Positions 6,713 through 14,047 of a stretch of DNA of 16,681 bases are shown here, piece by piece. Both the position numbers and the translations under genes were made by a program. The stretch comes from Planctomycetota bacterium (GTDB lineage Bacteria; Planctomycetota; Planctomycetia; Pirellulales; Pirellulaceae), in contig JAJDEH010000349.1 in the NCBI GenBank assembly GCA_029259935.1, positions 1 through 16,681 of the forward strand. The letters are read 5' to 3'. The first letter of the stretch is position 1. Each line of letters starts with the position of its first letter. A model generated the notes under the pieces. It was given only the letters and a program-made list of their open reading frames with translations. It did not search any database and was not told the origin of the DNA.

Positions 6713-7551
6713 CTCTTGAACACGAGTGATCGTGGCTTTGAAGTCAATTCGGCAGAGTTGCCGAGAATGTGGTAAAATGACGGAATGTGAATGGGGCGTG
6801 CGACGCGCTGGGCGCTGGGCAATTCGCCGTGATGTTGTCAGGCGGCTGCCTGGAATAGTGTGTCGTGCACGGAGTCGTGTCGTATGCGTAGCGTCGTGCC
6901 GCCGTTTCGACGGGTGGCGCGCATGCAGGGGCTACCAATGCAAGGGCCGTGTCGCCATGTCGTCCTGGGGATTCGTGCGGCCTTACGGCGGCGTCATCGC
7001 GTGGAATGGTTGCACAATTGCAAACGTGCTGACCGGCGGATTCGCGCGCGGCCTTTGCAGCTAACTCGTGTTGGCGTCATGCCTTTAGGAGCAAAGATCA
7101 TGAAGCAAAATCGAAGAATTTTCAGGATTGCGTATGTTACAGCAAGTGGACTGCCCCGCTTCGCGCGCTGGCGACCGATCGCCGCGGTCCGCCGGCTTGT
7201 GAATGATCGCGATGGTCGCTACGGCCGCGCGCCAAGCACGTTTTTTTTGTTTCATAAACTTTGTATGAAAAATCTAGATTTCTAATAGTGAGTCACATAA
7301 AAGTCAGATTAAATTCTGTTCCGATTTTCAAGTTCGTCCGAAACTTTTTTGTGATCGCCGTGTTTGTGGTGAGTAGGAACAAGCACGGTCGCTGCACGAT
7401 CACACCCAAAAAACACGCCCGAAAAATGGCGCACTCAAAAAAGGTGAATGCTGGATGTGAACTCGGCAGCGCCGGGCGCAGTTAACTAACTGCGTATGTC
7501 CAACTAGCGTTGAAATGTATCTCGTGTTTCTGATTTGGTGAGGGAACTGGC
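6713..7551. other. 839-base region without a convincing gene
   Basis: No frame here looks like a confident protein on either strand; long frames encode arginine/cysteine-rich, low-quality sequence. Visible items are a T-run at 7241-7248, followed by a 7-base inverted repeat (TTTCATA at 7250-7256, TATGAAA at 7264-7270), and an AT-rich stretch of about 7240-7440 that is unlike the GC-rich 6780-7060. The part next to 7552 must hold the promoter of the DUF1559 gene, but I could not pick boxes with confidence. No tRNA or rRNA was recognised. Confidence 0.45.
7100..7285 (+). CDS. doubtful small ORF with a Shine-Dalgarno
   Basis: ATG 7100 follows AGGAG with eight bases of spacing and encodes 61 residues, MKQNRRIFRIAYVTASGLPR onward, rich in arginine and ending FHKLCMKNLDF. 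There is no signal peptide, known domain or operon context. The ribosome-binding site is its only support, and the composition is typical of a chance frame. Confidence 0.15.
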   Translation: MKQNRRIFRIAYVTASGLPRFARWRPIAAVRRLVNDRDGRYGRAPSTFFLFHKLCMKNLDF

Positions 7552-8697
7552 ATGAAGAGGCCTAGGCATTTGGAACCAAGACCGGCGTTCACGCTGGTCG
7601 AACTGCTGGTGGTTATTGCCATCATCGGTATCTTGATCGCGTTGCTGCTGCCGGCCGTGCAAGCCGCACGTGAAGCCGCGCGGCGGTCGCAGTGTACGAA
7701 CAACTTGCGGCAAATCGGCGTCGCTCTGCACAACTACAACGACACCTACAAGCAGTTGCCGTTCAACTCGTTGTGCGACAACAACTGGGCCCCCACGGCC
7801 AACGGACAGGGCCACTGGCAAAACGGCACCAAGGGCGGAATCTTCGTCAAGCTGTTGCCCTACATGGAACGCCAAGCGCTGTTCGACAAGATGAAGAAAG
7901 CCACCAACAACTGGGAAGACCAACTTGGGTTCCGCAATAAGGCGGTCGACGATTTCATTCCCGACAACACGTACACCGCCGTCACGACGGGGCGCAAGGA
8001 GCAGTGGATACATCACGTGTTCATTCCCAACCTGTGGTGTCCCTCGTCGGACTCTCCCAAGTTCCGCAACAACCAGGCGTATTCCGAAGGCGGCCGGGCC
8101 ATGCATTGCTATGGTTTCAGTTGGGGTGCCCAGCGAACCGACGGTGGATGTCGAAATCAAGGAATCTTTTTATGGGAGGGTGATTTCTTTGACCAACCGG
8201 GCGATCGGAATCCAGGACACGCCTGGCACGGCGACCGCTGGGAGCCGCGGCACGTTTCAGGTCCGTTTTCCAATACCTACTACGGTGCTTCCTATGGTGA
8301 GATTTCTGACGGCCTGTCGAACACCATCTTCGCGGGTGAAATCCTGCCTGATGAGCGAAGCCACGCCTGGGATCGTGGATGGTCGTTGGGGCAAGGCGAG
8401 ACCGTCGGAACTTCCTCACCCATCGGATCTCCGGTCAGCGGCGTGGGCGAGTCTCAAGTTTACGCTCACGAATCGATTGATCCAGGCAAGACCGTGCTAG
8501 GCCATGTCTGTACCAGTTGGGGAGAATCCTATGCTTACGGTTTCCGATCGAACCACAACGGACGCGGGGCCAACGTCCTGCTGGGAGATGGCTCGATTCA
8601 GTATTACTTCCACAACATCGATTACGCGTTGTATCAGCGGCTGGGTGCTCGGCGCGACGGACTCGTCGTCAACCCAAAAGATGTTGCGGGTCGATAA
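7552..8697 (+). CDS. DUF1559 prepilin-type protein
   Basis: This encodes 381 residues. The N-terminus is a type IV pilin-like signal: a short basic leader, then [20 protein letters not shown] with the conserved Glu at position +5 of the predicted mature protein (Glu17), then [20 protein letters not shown], the usual DUF1559 continuation. The residue before the cleavage site is Ala12 rather than the commoner Gly. The globular middle is rich in N, G and W and has several cysteines. Near the C-terminus, [14 protein letters not shown] corresponds to the family's H-x9-DG element, although here ten residues separate H from DG. Planctomycetes carry many such paralogues; they are thought to be exported, pseudopilin-like and possibly surface-associated, with no proven biochemical role. 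GAGGG lies upstream of the ATG. It is monocistronic, and a terminator-like hairpin follows. Confidence 0.95.
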   Translation: MKRPRHLEPRPAFTLVELLVVIAIIGILIALLLPAVQAAREAARRSQCTNNLRQIGVALHNYNDTYKQLPFNSLCDNNWAPTANGQGHWQNGTKGGIFVKLLPYMERQALFDKMKKATNNWEDQLGFRNKAVDDFIPDNTYTAVTTGRKEQWIHHVFIPNLWCPSSDSPKFRNNQAYSEGGRAMHCYGFSWGAQRTDGGCRNQGIFLWEGDFFDQPGDRNPGHAWHGDRWEPRHVSGPFSNTYYGASYGEISDGLSNTIFAGEILPDERSHAWDRGWSLGQGETVGTSSPIGSPVSGVGESQVYAHESIDPGKTVLGHVCTSWGESYAYGFRSNHNGRGANVLLGDGSIQYYFHNIDYALYQRLGARRDGLVVNPKDVAGR

Positions 8698-8716
8698 CCA
8701 AGAAGCCGTTCAACCT

Positions 8717-8794
8717 CGGGAGGGCGAGGCTCTCGGCGAGTCGCAAAGCCAAATCGGCAGCGCGGCTTGCGAAGAGCGTCGCCGTCCCATTTTT
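8717..8794 (+). terminator. long hairpin with T-run between convergent genes
   Basis: A 28-base imperfect inverted repeat (8717-8744 with 8762-8789, 21 matches, containing GGGAGGGCGAGGCTCT and its partner) is followed by five T residues at 8790-8794. It lies 19 bases after the DUF1559 stop, so it can terminate that gene. It also lies just beyond the end of the convergent gene at 8816. The long mismatched stem suggests it may also be a member of a dispersed repeat. Confidence 0.6.
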
Positions 8795-8815
8795 CAATTC
8801 ACGGAGTGCGTTTGG

Positions 8816-10030
8816 TTATGAAGGCAGGTTCAGCCGCATTCTTGCTTCTTCAGCCCAAGGGCTGTCGGGGGACAATTGCAGAAATGCTTCCCAGTGCGCG
8901 TCGGCCTCGTCGGCTTGCTGCAATTCATCCAGAGTGCGCGCGAGATGATAGTGCACGTCGGGGTATTCATCATGATAGGCCAGCGCGCCTTGAAACGCGG
9001 CGACGGCCAATTCCAGTTGGCCCGTTTCCGCGAGGACACAACCTAAGTTCGCGCGAGCTTCGACGTAATCTTCATCCAATTCAACGGCCATGTAATAGCG
9101 TTCGCGCGCGGCGCTGATGTCGCCCGTTCGATAAAGCACTTCGGCCAATTGAAAACAGATTTCCGGACGCGGACCCGCGGCGGCCATCGCCGCGCGATAT
9201 ACGTCGGCGGCGGCCGACAGATTTCCTTCGTCTTCCAGCCGCCCGGCAAGCTGGATCATCTCGGCGGGCGTCAATCGTTCGTCCAAGTCGTTGGGGCTGG
9301 CGAAGGGCAATGTTGATAGCGAGGAGGCAGTGTCTTGTTCTTCGACTTCCGCCGTAGCGCCCGCGGCCTCAAAGTCAATCCGCAACTGGCCGCCAGGCTC
9401 GATCAAACCTTCGCCCTGACGTAGCAATAATTGCTGGCCTTCCACGATTACGGAAAGCTGAGCCAACGGGCGTTCGACTTGCGGCATGTACCGAGAAAGT
9501 TCCGCCATTTTTTTTTCGATCGCGGCGGGCGACGCGCCGGCGGCCAAGAGCTGCGCGAGGCGGCGCGCGGTGGCGACTTCTTGGAAGTCAAAATAGGGAA
9601 GGCGATGGACTTCGCGAACTGGCACAATCAGCCTGCGCCGGTGCCAGCGGCGAATGATCGCCACCGACACGCCAAGCAGTTCCGCCAGCATGGCGGGCGT
9701 ATAGAAATTGCGAATCTCCTGGCCGCCGTCGACCAGCCCCAAGCGTTGCCAGAGTTGTGTTTCCGAAATGATTTGCAGACGGCCTTGGGCTGCCGCTTCG
9801 CGGGCCGAAGCATCCAGAAGCTCGTCCTGTTCGCCCAACGGCAACTCTTCCGCTCCCACGACGACAATGTCAACCGACTCGTCTAGTTGGTCGACCGGAA
9901 TGCCGCCGTGATCGCGCACCATGCCGCGTGCCTTGCGTCGATTGACGCCGCCCAGTTTTCCGACAAAGGCAACTCGCATGTTATGCAGCAGGCGAGATGA
10001 TTCGGGTTCCGTTCCCACATGCGTCGACAT
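8816..10030 (-). CDS. BRCT-MerR-TPR protein, putative regulator
   Basis: This encodes 404 residues with three modules. Residues 17-97 look like a BRCT domain: MRVAFVGKLGGVNRRKARGM, then VRDHGG, then DIVVVGAEE, then SETQLWQRLGL. Residues 105-178 are a MerR-type winged helix: FYTPAMLAELLGVSVAIIRR, W-H-R-R-R-L-I, a wing with LPYFDF, then ATARRLAQLLAAGASPAAIE. After a linker of about 75 residues containing a beta-rich patch (QLSVIVEGQQLLL), residues 255-395 hold about four TPR repeats (AGRLEDEGNLSAAADVYRAA, CFQLAEVLYRTGDISAARER and two more). BRCT domains bind phosphopeptides or DNA ends, MerR domains bind promoter DNA, and TPRs bind proteins. The domain order suggests a DNA-binding adaptor; its target is unknown. 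No Shine-Dalgarno is seen at ATG 10030, and ATG 9979 (MRVAFVG) is a possible alternative start. It is the last gene of a five-gene minus-strand block. Confidence 0.85.
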   Translation of the reverse strand: MSTHVGTEPESSRLLHNMRVAFVGKLGGVNRRKARGMVRDHGGIPVDQLDESVDIVVVGAEELPLGEQDELLDASAREAAAQGRLQIISETQLWQRLGLVDGGQEIRNFYTPAMLAELLGVSVAIIRRWHRRRLIVPVREVHRLPYFDFQEVATARRLAQLLAAGASPAAIEKKMAELSRYMPQVERPLAQLSVIVEGQQLLLRQGEGLIEPGGQLRIDFEAAGATAEVEEQDTASSLSTLPFASPNDLDERLTPAEMIQLAGRLEDEGNLSAAADVYRAAMAAAGPRPEICFQLAEVLYRTGDISAARERYYMAVELDEDYVEARANLGCVLAETGQLELAVAAFQGALAYHDEYPDVHYHLARTLDELQQADEADAHWEAFLQLSPDSPWAEEARMRLNLPS

Positions 10031-10188
10031 CAGAGATCCAGTGAGCGAATAAGGCCTCAGCGATAGCTCTTATTGGTCCGAGGCGCTGCCTCAATAGGCA
10101 GTTTGCCGGAGCGGACTCGCGATGTCAATGACTTATGCTGTCGGTCACTCTGGCCCCATGCGATCCCGCGCCCCGCCGCGCCGAGGAA

Positions 10189-10215
10189 CGGGCCACTTTC
10201 GGCGAAAGTGACCCG
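10189..10215. repeat. 12-base-stem hairpin near the 3' end of the membrane-protein gene
   Basis: CGGGCCACTTTC pairs with GAAAGTGACCCG (one mismatch) around a GGC loop. It lies 9 bases beyond the stop of the minus-strand gene ending at 10225, as a terminator would, but no T-run follows. A second small stem, CTGCCT / AGGCAG, is at 10086-10101, in the leader of the BRCT-MerR-TPR gene. Confidence 0.5.
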
Positions 10216-10224
10216 GGGCGTTTG

Positions 10225-11154
10225 CTAGGCAAAGCCGTCCTCGTCGGCATCCGCGTCGTCGCCGGCGCCGATGTCTTCCATATCTTCATGCAAGGCATCA
10301 TCGAGCCGAGATTGATCGTCTTGATCGCGCATCGACCGCTCCAGCTTTACCTGCTCCGGTCGGCGGTGATCCAACATCTTGTCGAGGGCCGTTCCCAGCC
10401 AGAGCGACGCAAACGGAACGTTCTTGAACCGCTTATAGCCGTTGCGAGTTCGGTGCTGAATATCGGCTGCTCCGAGGACCAGCAATTCCAGCAAGTCCTT
10501 GATTTCTCGCTTCAAGCCGCGTGCGAAAATCGGCTCTCGCGTCGCGGCTAAAAGGAACTTCCGTTCATAAACGTAGGATTCGTCGATTTCGACGCGATGG
10601 AACAGCCAAGCCCAGATCACTTCGCTGACGATCAACACGGAAAAGAAATATCCCGAGGCAAGAAAGAACCCGGGCGAGACTTCCGCTCCCAGCGAGGAAA
10701 TATAGTGCGTGGCTTCCGCCAGCGGATTCCACTGCAGTTCCATCGTCGAGAAGTAGGAAACGCCCAACACGGCGACCACGCCGACCGCCAACATGGAAGC
10801 CCGCAGCACATTCAAGTTATACATCACCGTGATGTAGGAAAGGAGCAGCGCCATGAACCAAAACAGGATTAGCCAACCGGGCGCCAGCAAACTCGCCTGA
10901 GCCACGAAGTACAGAATGAAGCTGCCCCAGATCATGGGATGCAAATAGATCGAGTCGTTGTACCAAACGAACTTGATGCTATAGATGCGGTCGGAATCGC
11001 GCAGCACTCGGCTGCTGAGATACGACACAAAGTGCTGGTCGATCACCTTGATCAATTGAAGGAAGGGCCACGTCAACAACCAAAGAGGAAAGCTGACGAC
11101 CGAAACCGGAAACTTCCACCAAAAAGGAACAGTAGCCTGATGAATCCTACTCAT
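10225..11154 (-). CDS. multi-pass membrane protein with acidic C-terminal tail
   Basis: The ATG at 11154 has GGAG eight bases upstream (GGAGTACTGCC-ATG), giving 309 residues; the open frame further upstream lacks support. Hydrophobic segments are at about residues 16-35, 75-112 (probably a helical pair), 118-137 and 163-187. Residues 188-275 form a cytoplasmic-looking basic and amphipathic domain (DESYVYERKFLLAATREPIF, GLKREIKDLLELLVLGAADI). The end is strikingly acidic (EDMEDIGAGDDADADEDGFA). No enzyme or transporter motif is recognised; this resembles conserved hypothetical membrane proteins of planctomycetes. It sits between the BRCT-MerR-TPR gene and the 115-residue gene on the same strand, but gaps of 194 and 302 bases argue for its own promoter. 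Confidence 0.8.
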   Translation of the reverse strand: MSRIHQATVPFWWKFPVSVVSFPLWLLTWPFLQLIKVIDQHFVSYLSSRVLRDSDRIYSIKFVWYNDSIYLHPMIWGSFILYFVAQASLLAPGWLILFWFMALLLSYITVMYNLNVLRASMLAVGVVAVLGVSYFSTMELQWNPLAEATHYISSLGAEVSPGFFLASGYFFSVLIVSEVIWAWLFHRVEIDESYVYERKFLLAATREPIFARGLKREIKDLLELLVLGAADIQHRTRNGYKRFKNVPFASLWLGTALDKMLDHRRPEQVKLERSMRDQDDQSRLDDALHEDMEDIGAGDDADADEDGFA

Positions 11155-11250
11155 GGCAGTACTCCATGTGGAAATGAAAAGGGCGGCGTTGCCGCAAAGT
11201 GTTAGGACCACATAAAAACCGAAAGCACCGGATTTGATGTGGCCGTAACA

Positions 11251-11278
11251 CCGTCTGGAACATGCCGTCTGGAACGTG
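11251..11278. repeat. two tandem 14-base direct repeats upstream of the membrane-protein gene
   Basis: CCGTCTGGAACATG is followed immediately by CCGTCTGGAACGTG, differing at one base. They lie about 100 bases upstream of the gene starting at 11154 (minus strand), where an operator could be, but there is no direct evidence of protein binding. Confidence 0.55.
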
Positions 11279-11325
11279 GCGGCGGGGAATCGTCGCGCCA
11301 CCGCTGCTGCATTCGCCGCGGTAGC

Positions 11326-11365
11326 GCAGGTCGGTTCACCGCAACGTAGGTCGATTCACCGCAAC
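11326..11365. repeat. two tandem 20-base direct repeats
   Basis: GCAGGTCGGTTCACCGCAAC and GTAGGTCGATTCACCGCAAC are adjacent, with 18 of 20 identical bases, and a partial third unit (AAGGTCG) follows. They occupy the 302-base gap between the 115-residue gene and the membrane-protein gene, in which no gene is evident. Confidence 0.6.
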
Positions 11366-11456
11366 AAGGTCGCTTGCTGCATGTCACGGAAAGGACATGT
11401 TGGAAACAAGCAAGGTTCGTTCGGTTATTCGCTCAACCCTGGACGATCTTGGCGGG

Positions 11457-11804
11457 TCAGGCCCGTTCTTGAATGATGCGTTCGATTTCGTCGACCGCCG
11501 ATTTCAACGAATGAGCGGCCATTTGGAAGTTCGTATGGGAAGAGATTTCAGGCTGAATTTCCAAGAAAAAATCCGTCCCTCGGCGCAGCCTGGACAGTTT
11601 TTTTTTCGCCTGTTTTAGATAAGCCTGGGCGTCGCCGTTTCGCAAGGGCTCGCCAAGCGCCAACATGTAATCGTAGAGCGTGCGTTGGACGTCGCGGAGT
11701 TCCTCGTCTTCTTCCGCCTCTTCGCTATGCTTGATGAACGTGCGCACCATCCACACATGACTGAGCAACGTGTCGATGCGGGCCATCGTTTCGTCGGGAG
11801 TCAT
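11457..11804 (-). CDS. small helical protein coupled to the transporter-like gene
   Basis: This encodes 115 residues, MTPDETMARIDTLLSHVWMV onward, highly charged and predicted all-helical with no signal or membrane segment. An acidic run (HSEEAEEDEELRD) precedes a basic one (LKQAKKKLSRLRRG), and the protein ends in an amphipathic helix (LKSAVDEIERIIQERA). No family recognised. Its ATG shares one base with the TAA of the upstream gene (TAATG), a classic arrangement for translational coupling, so the two products are probably made together. It may be a cytoplasmic partner of that membrane protein; this is inferred from the overlap alone. Confidence 0.8.
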   Translation of the reverse strand: MTPDETMARIDTLLSHVWMVRTFIKHSEEAEEDEELRDVQRTLYDYMLALGEPLRNGDAQAYLKQAKKKLSRLRRGTDFFLEIQPEISSHTNFQMAAHSLKSAVDEIERIIQERA

Positions 11805-13042
11805 TACGTCTCCTCGGCGGCGGCCTGTTCCGATTCTTGCTTGTTGGCGTCGGACGATGCGGAATCGCTCGCCGGTGCCGGCTTTCGTTCGGCGACCGGT
11901 TTCTGCTGCGAGGGTTTTGCTTTTGGTGTTGGCTTTGTCGGTTTTTGTCCCGGCCGCGGCGCGAAGATCAACACACTGGTCGCGCCACAGATGACCAAAC
12001 CCAAGCTAACAAAGAACGGCGGACTCAAGGCGGCGAAAGTGCCTTCCCAGGCGATGGTCGTGAACGTGTTGACGACCGGGGCGCAACCGAAAACCAAGGG
12101 CATCACGAGGATCGGCTTGCCGCCGTAGTTAAAGGCCATGATGATGCCCAGCGCGCCGACCGCGCCCGCGCTGCCGGCGGCCAACGACCAGGAAATTCCC
12201 GTCGCGGTCCACTTGGCTTGCGGCTCGATATTCAGAAAGAACAAGGGCACGACCACGGCGATGGCAAAGTATGCCAAGCCGACACACAGCAACGGCCGCA
12301 AGCGGCTGCCGCTCATCTTCATTTGGCCCTTGTGCAGAACGGGTCCATAGCTGCCCCAACACAGAGCGGTCAGTCCAATGGACAGCGGGATCATGAACAA
12401 CTGCGTCGGAGTTAGCGGCTGTTGCTTCAGGTACAGTTTGTAGGCCTTCTCGCTCTTTTTTCTTAGTTCTTCGACGTCCTTCGCCTCCCATTTGGTCTCG
12501 CCGCCGGCAACTCCATACTCTGTCAGCGTGACAACAATGCCATTCGATTCGTCGACTTTGATGTTTTTGGCAACCGGTTTGAAGACCATCACGCCCGCCG
12601 CTCCCAGCGCGACCAAGGCAACGGATGCGTAGAACTTAAGACTGGCGTCTCGAAACGTTTTGGCCATCCACATGCTGACGAACGTATTCACGACGGGCGC
12701 GCATCCAAACACCAAGGGCATGACATAAACCGGGCTTCCCCGGAATTTGAATGCCAAGATGATTCCCAACGCGCCAACCGCGCCGGCGGCACCCGAGCCA
12801 AAGGACCATAACGCGCCCGACGAAGTCCAACCGCCTTTTTCGCCCTTGGTCCACAGGACGACCATCGGCACTACGACCGCGATTAGGAAATACGCCACAC
12901 CAACACAAATGAAGGGGCGCAGACTGCTGGGCCGCAGCGCCTCTCCCATGTCGTGCTGGCCTTCGTGTAGCACGGGGCCATAGATGCCCCACGACAAGAA
13001 CGTGAGCGCGACAAATACTAGGACGAAAGGTAGTCGAACCAT
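11804..13042 (-). CDS. ten-helix duplicated DMT-like transporter
   Basis: This encodes 412 residues in two similar halves. Shared landmarks are WGIYGPVLHEGQ (18-29) with WGSYGPVLHKGQ (229-240), SGAAGAVGALGII (83-95) with AGSAGAVGALGII (289-301), and MPLVFGCAPVVNTF (108-121) with the same residues (314-327). Each half has about five hydrophobic segments, so the halves would have opposite topology. Ten helices from a five-helix duplication is the layout of the drug/metabolite transporter superfamily (EamA, GRP/RhaT-like), but I cannot name a substrate. Residues 160-210 form a charged linker, and after 361 comes a tail rich in K, P, A and S that should be cytoplasmic or disordered. The start at 13042 keeps the first helix intact; the Shine-Dalgarno is weak. 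It lies 87 bases downstream of the OmpH-like gene and is translationally coupled to the small gene that follows. Confidence 0.85.
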   Translation of the reverse strand: MVRLPFVLVFVALTFLSWGIYGPVLHEGQHDMGEALRPSSLRPFICVGVAYFLIAVVVPMVVLWTKGEKGGWTSSGALWSFGSGAAGAVGALGIILAFKFRGSPVYVMPLVFGCAPVVNTFVSMWMAKTFRDASLKFYASVALVALGAAGVMVFKPVAKNIKVDESNGIVVTLTEYGVAGGETKWEAKDVEELRKKSEKAYKLYLKQQPLTPTQLFMIPLSIGLTALCWGSYGPVLHKGQMKMSGSRLRPLLCVGLAYFAIAVVVPLFFLNIEPQAKWTATGISWSLAAGSAGAVGALGIIMAFNYGGKPILVMPLVFGCAPVVNTFTTIAWEGTFAALSPPFFVSLGLVICGATSVLIFAPRPGQKPTKPTPKAKPSQQKPVAERKPAPASDSASSDANKQESEQAAAEET

Positions 13043-13129
13043 ATTCCAGTGACTGCCAGAGATTGAGAGACAAATCGAGGGGGGGAACCGCCAGTCTACT
13101 CGATCACTGGTTGGTTTGCACCACGGCGG

Positions 13130-13729
13130 CTACCTTTCAGGTTGCGCGGGTGGTGCCGCGGTTGCCGTTTCGGCAACTGGTTCGGCCTTGAGTCGTTCAA
13201 TGACTTCGTCAGTGATGTCGACCGAGTCGTCAAAAGTGAACAGGAGATCGTTTTTGGAAATCACGATACTCAGCCCCTGGTCCGTCGCCACCTGCTGGGC
13301 GATGGGCCTGACCAAGTCGCGGAATTCGTTGACCATTTGGGTTTGATAAGTCTGGACGGCACCGCGGGCTCCGCGGACCTCGCCTTGGAATTGCGTGTCA
13401 AGCTGCTGGCGCAACTGCGCGATTTGTGCACTGTCGGGCTGAACGCCAAGATTCGCCTGCTCGCGACTCACCTGGTCCCTGTAGTCCTGCTTGAGCTTGG
13501 CAAGTTCCTGGTCATAGAATTGCTCGCGGCGTTGGACGTTATTGGTGATGACTTCGACTTGCCCCATGTGGAGAGCCACTTCGTCCATATCCAAGACCGC
13601 CACGCCCCCTGTTTGCTGGCTTTTTGAGGCGGACTCCGTTTTGGGCGTCCCAACGGCAAACATCGAATCCGCGCCGCATCCCGCGAACAACGGCACAAGA
13701 CCCACGATGGCAGCAAATATGGTGCGCAT
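13130..13729 (-). CDS. OmpH/Skp-like putative lipoprotein
   Basis: The ATG at 13729 is preceded by AGGAG, six to seven bases upstream, giving 199 residues; an earlier in-frame start lacks such a site. MRTIFAAIVGLVPLFAGC is a signal ending in a lipobox-like F-A-G-C (Cys18), with Phe at -3 being unusual. After a low-complexity spacer, VAVLDMDEVALHMGQ begins a Skp-type core. A long coiled-coil follows, rich in Q, E, R and K (about residues 60-150), and the return strand is LSIVISKNDLLFTFDDSVDI followed by TDEVIERL, typical of OmpH. Skp is a periplasmic chaperone that holds unfolded outer-membrane proteins; by homology this protein may assist envelope protein folding while tethered to a membrane. 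A Pro/Ala tail ends it. It is the first gene of the minus-strand block and diverges from the propeller-protein gene. Confidence 0.85.
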   Translation of the reverse strand: MRTIFAAIVGLVPLFAGCGADSMFAVGTPKTESASKSQQTGGVAVLDMDEVALHMGQVEVITNNVQRREQFYDQELAKLKQDYRDQVSREQANLGVQPDSAQIAQLRQQLDTQFQGEVRGARGAVQTYQTQMVNEFRDLVRPIAQQVATDQGLSIVISKNDLLFTFDDSVDITDEVIERLKAEPVAETATAAPPAQPER

Positions 13730-14047
13730 TTGACACTCCTGAGTGCTTTTACTTTGAACGGGTAAGGAAGAAGAGAGCGGGAGAGTAGGCAAAACGCGGC
13801 TATCGGGCCATATCGGTTTGACAAGGTGGTTAGAATGGATGCCTAGCGCCCCACCGATGGGTGTCTTTTCTGGGGGTTATGCGGTGAAGTAGTGGCAGCT
13901 AGCAAGGAAAGTTTGACGCTCAAAATTGCGCCGATTACTATAGATTTTGAATTTGATCCTAGGTCCAGCGGAAAATATATCTACACCATTAGATCGTAGT
14001 CGCTAGTTCTTATCTGGAAATGACTTACGATCCGGAGACGAGGCGGA
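13730..14047. other. divergent promoter region between the OmpH-like and propeller genes
   Basis: These 318 bases separate two divergent starts and contain no ORF of interest. An AT-rich section at about 13920-13995 carries the candidate promoter for the plus-strand gene. For the minus-strand gene only its AGGAG ribosome-binding site (13736-13740) is evident. Confidence 0.5.
13913..13941 (+). promoter_or_regulatory. candidate sigma70-type promoter for the propeller protein
   Basis: TTGACG (13913-13918) and TACTAT (13936-13941) are separated by 17 bases, the optimal spacing, and sit about 105 bases before the ATG at 14048. This is sequence resemblance only. Confidence 0.4.

Noticed and set aside
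6726..7285. Overlapping Arg/Cys-rich frames in the gene-poor gap
   Set aside because: Composition typical of untranslated GC-rich DNA; no domains, no conserved context.
7504..8160. Minus-strand 218-codon frame opposite the DUF1559 gene
   Set aside because: Shadow of a strongly supported gene.
8816..13042. Defence or secretion system made of the minus-strand block
   Set aside because: No nuclease, ATPase, toxin or secretion-channel motif was found; gene gaps are large except for one coupled pair.
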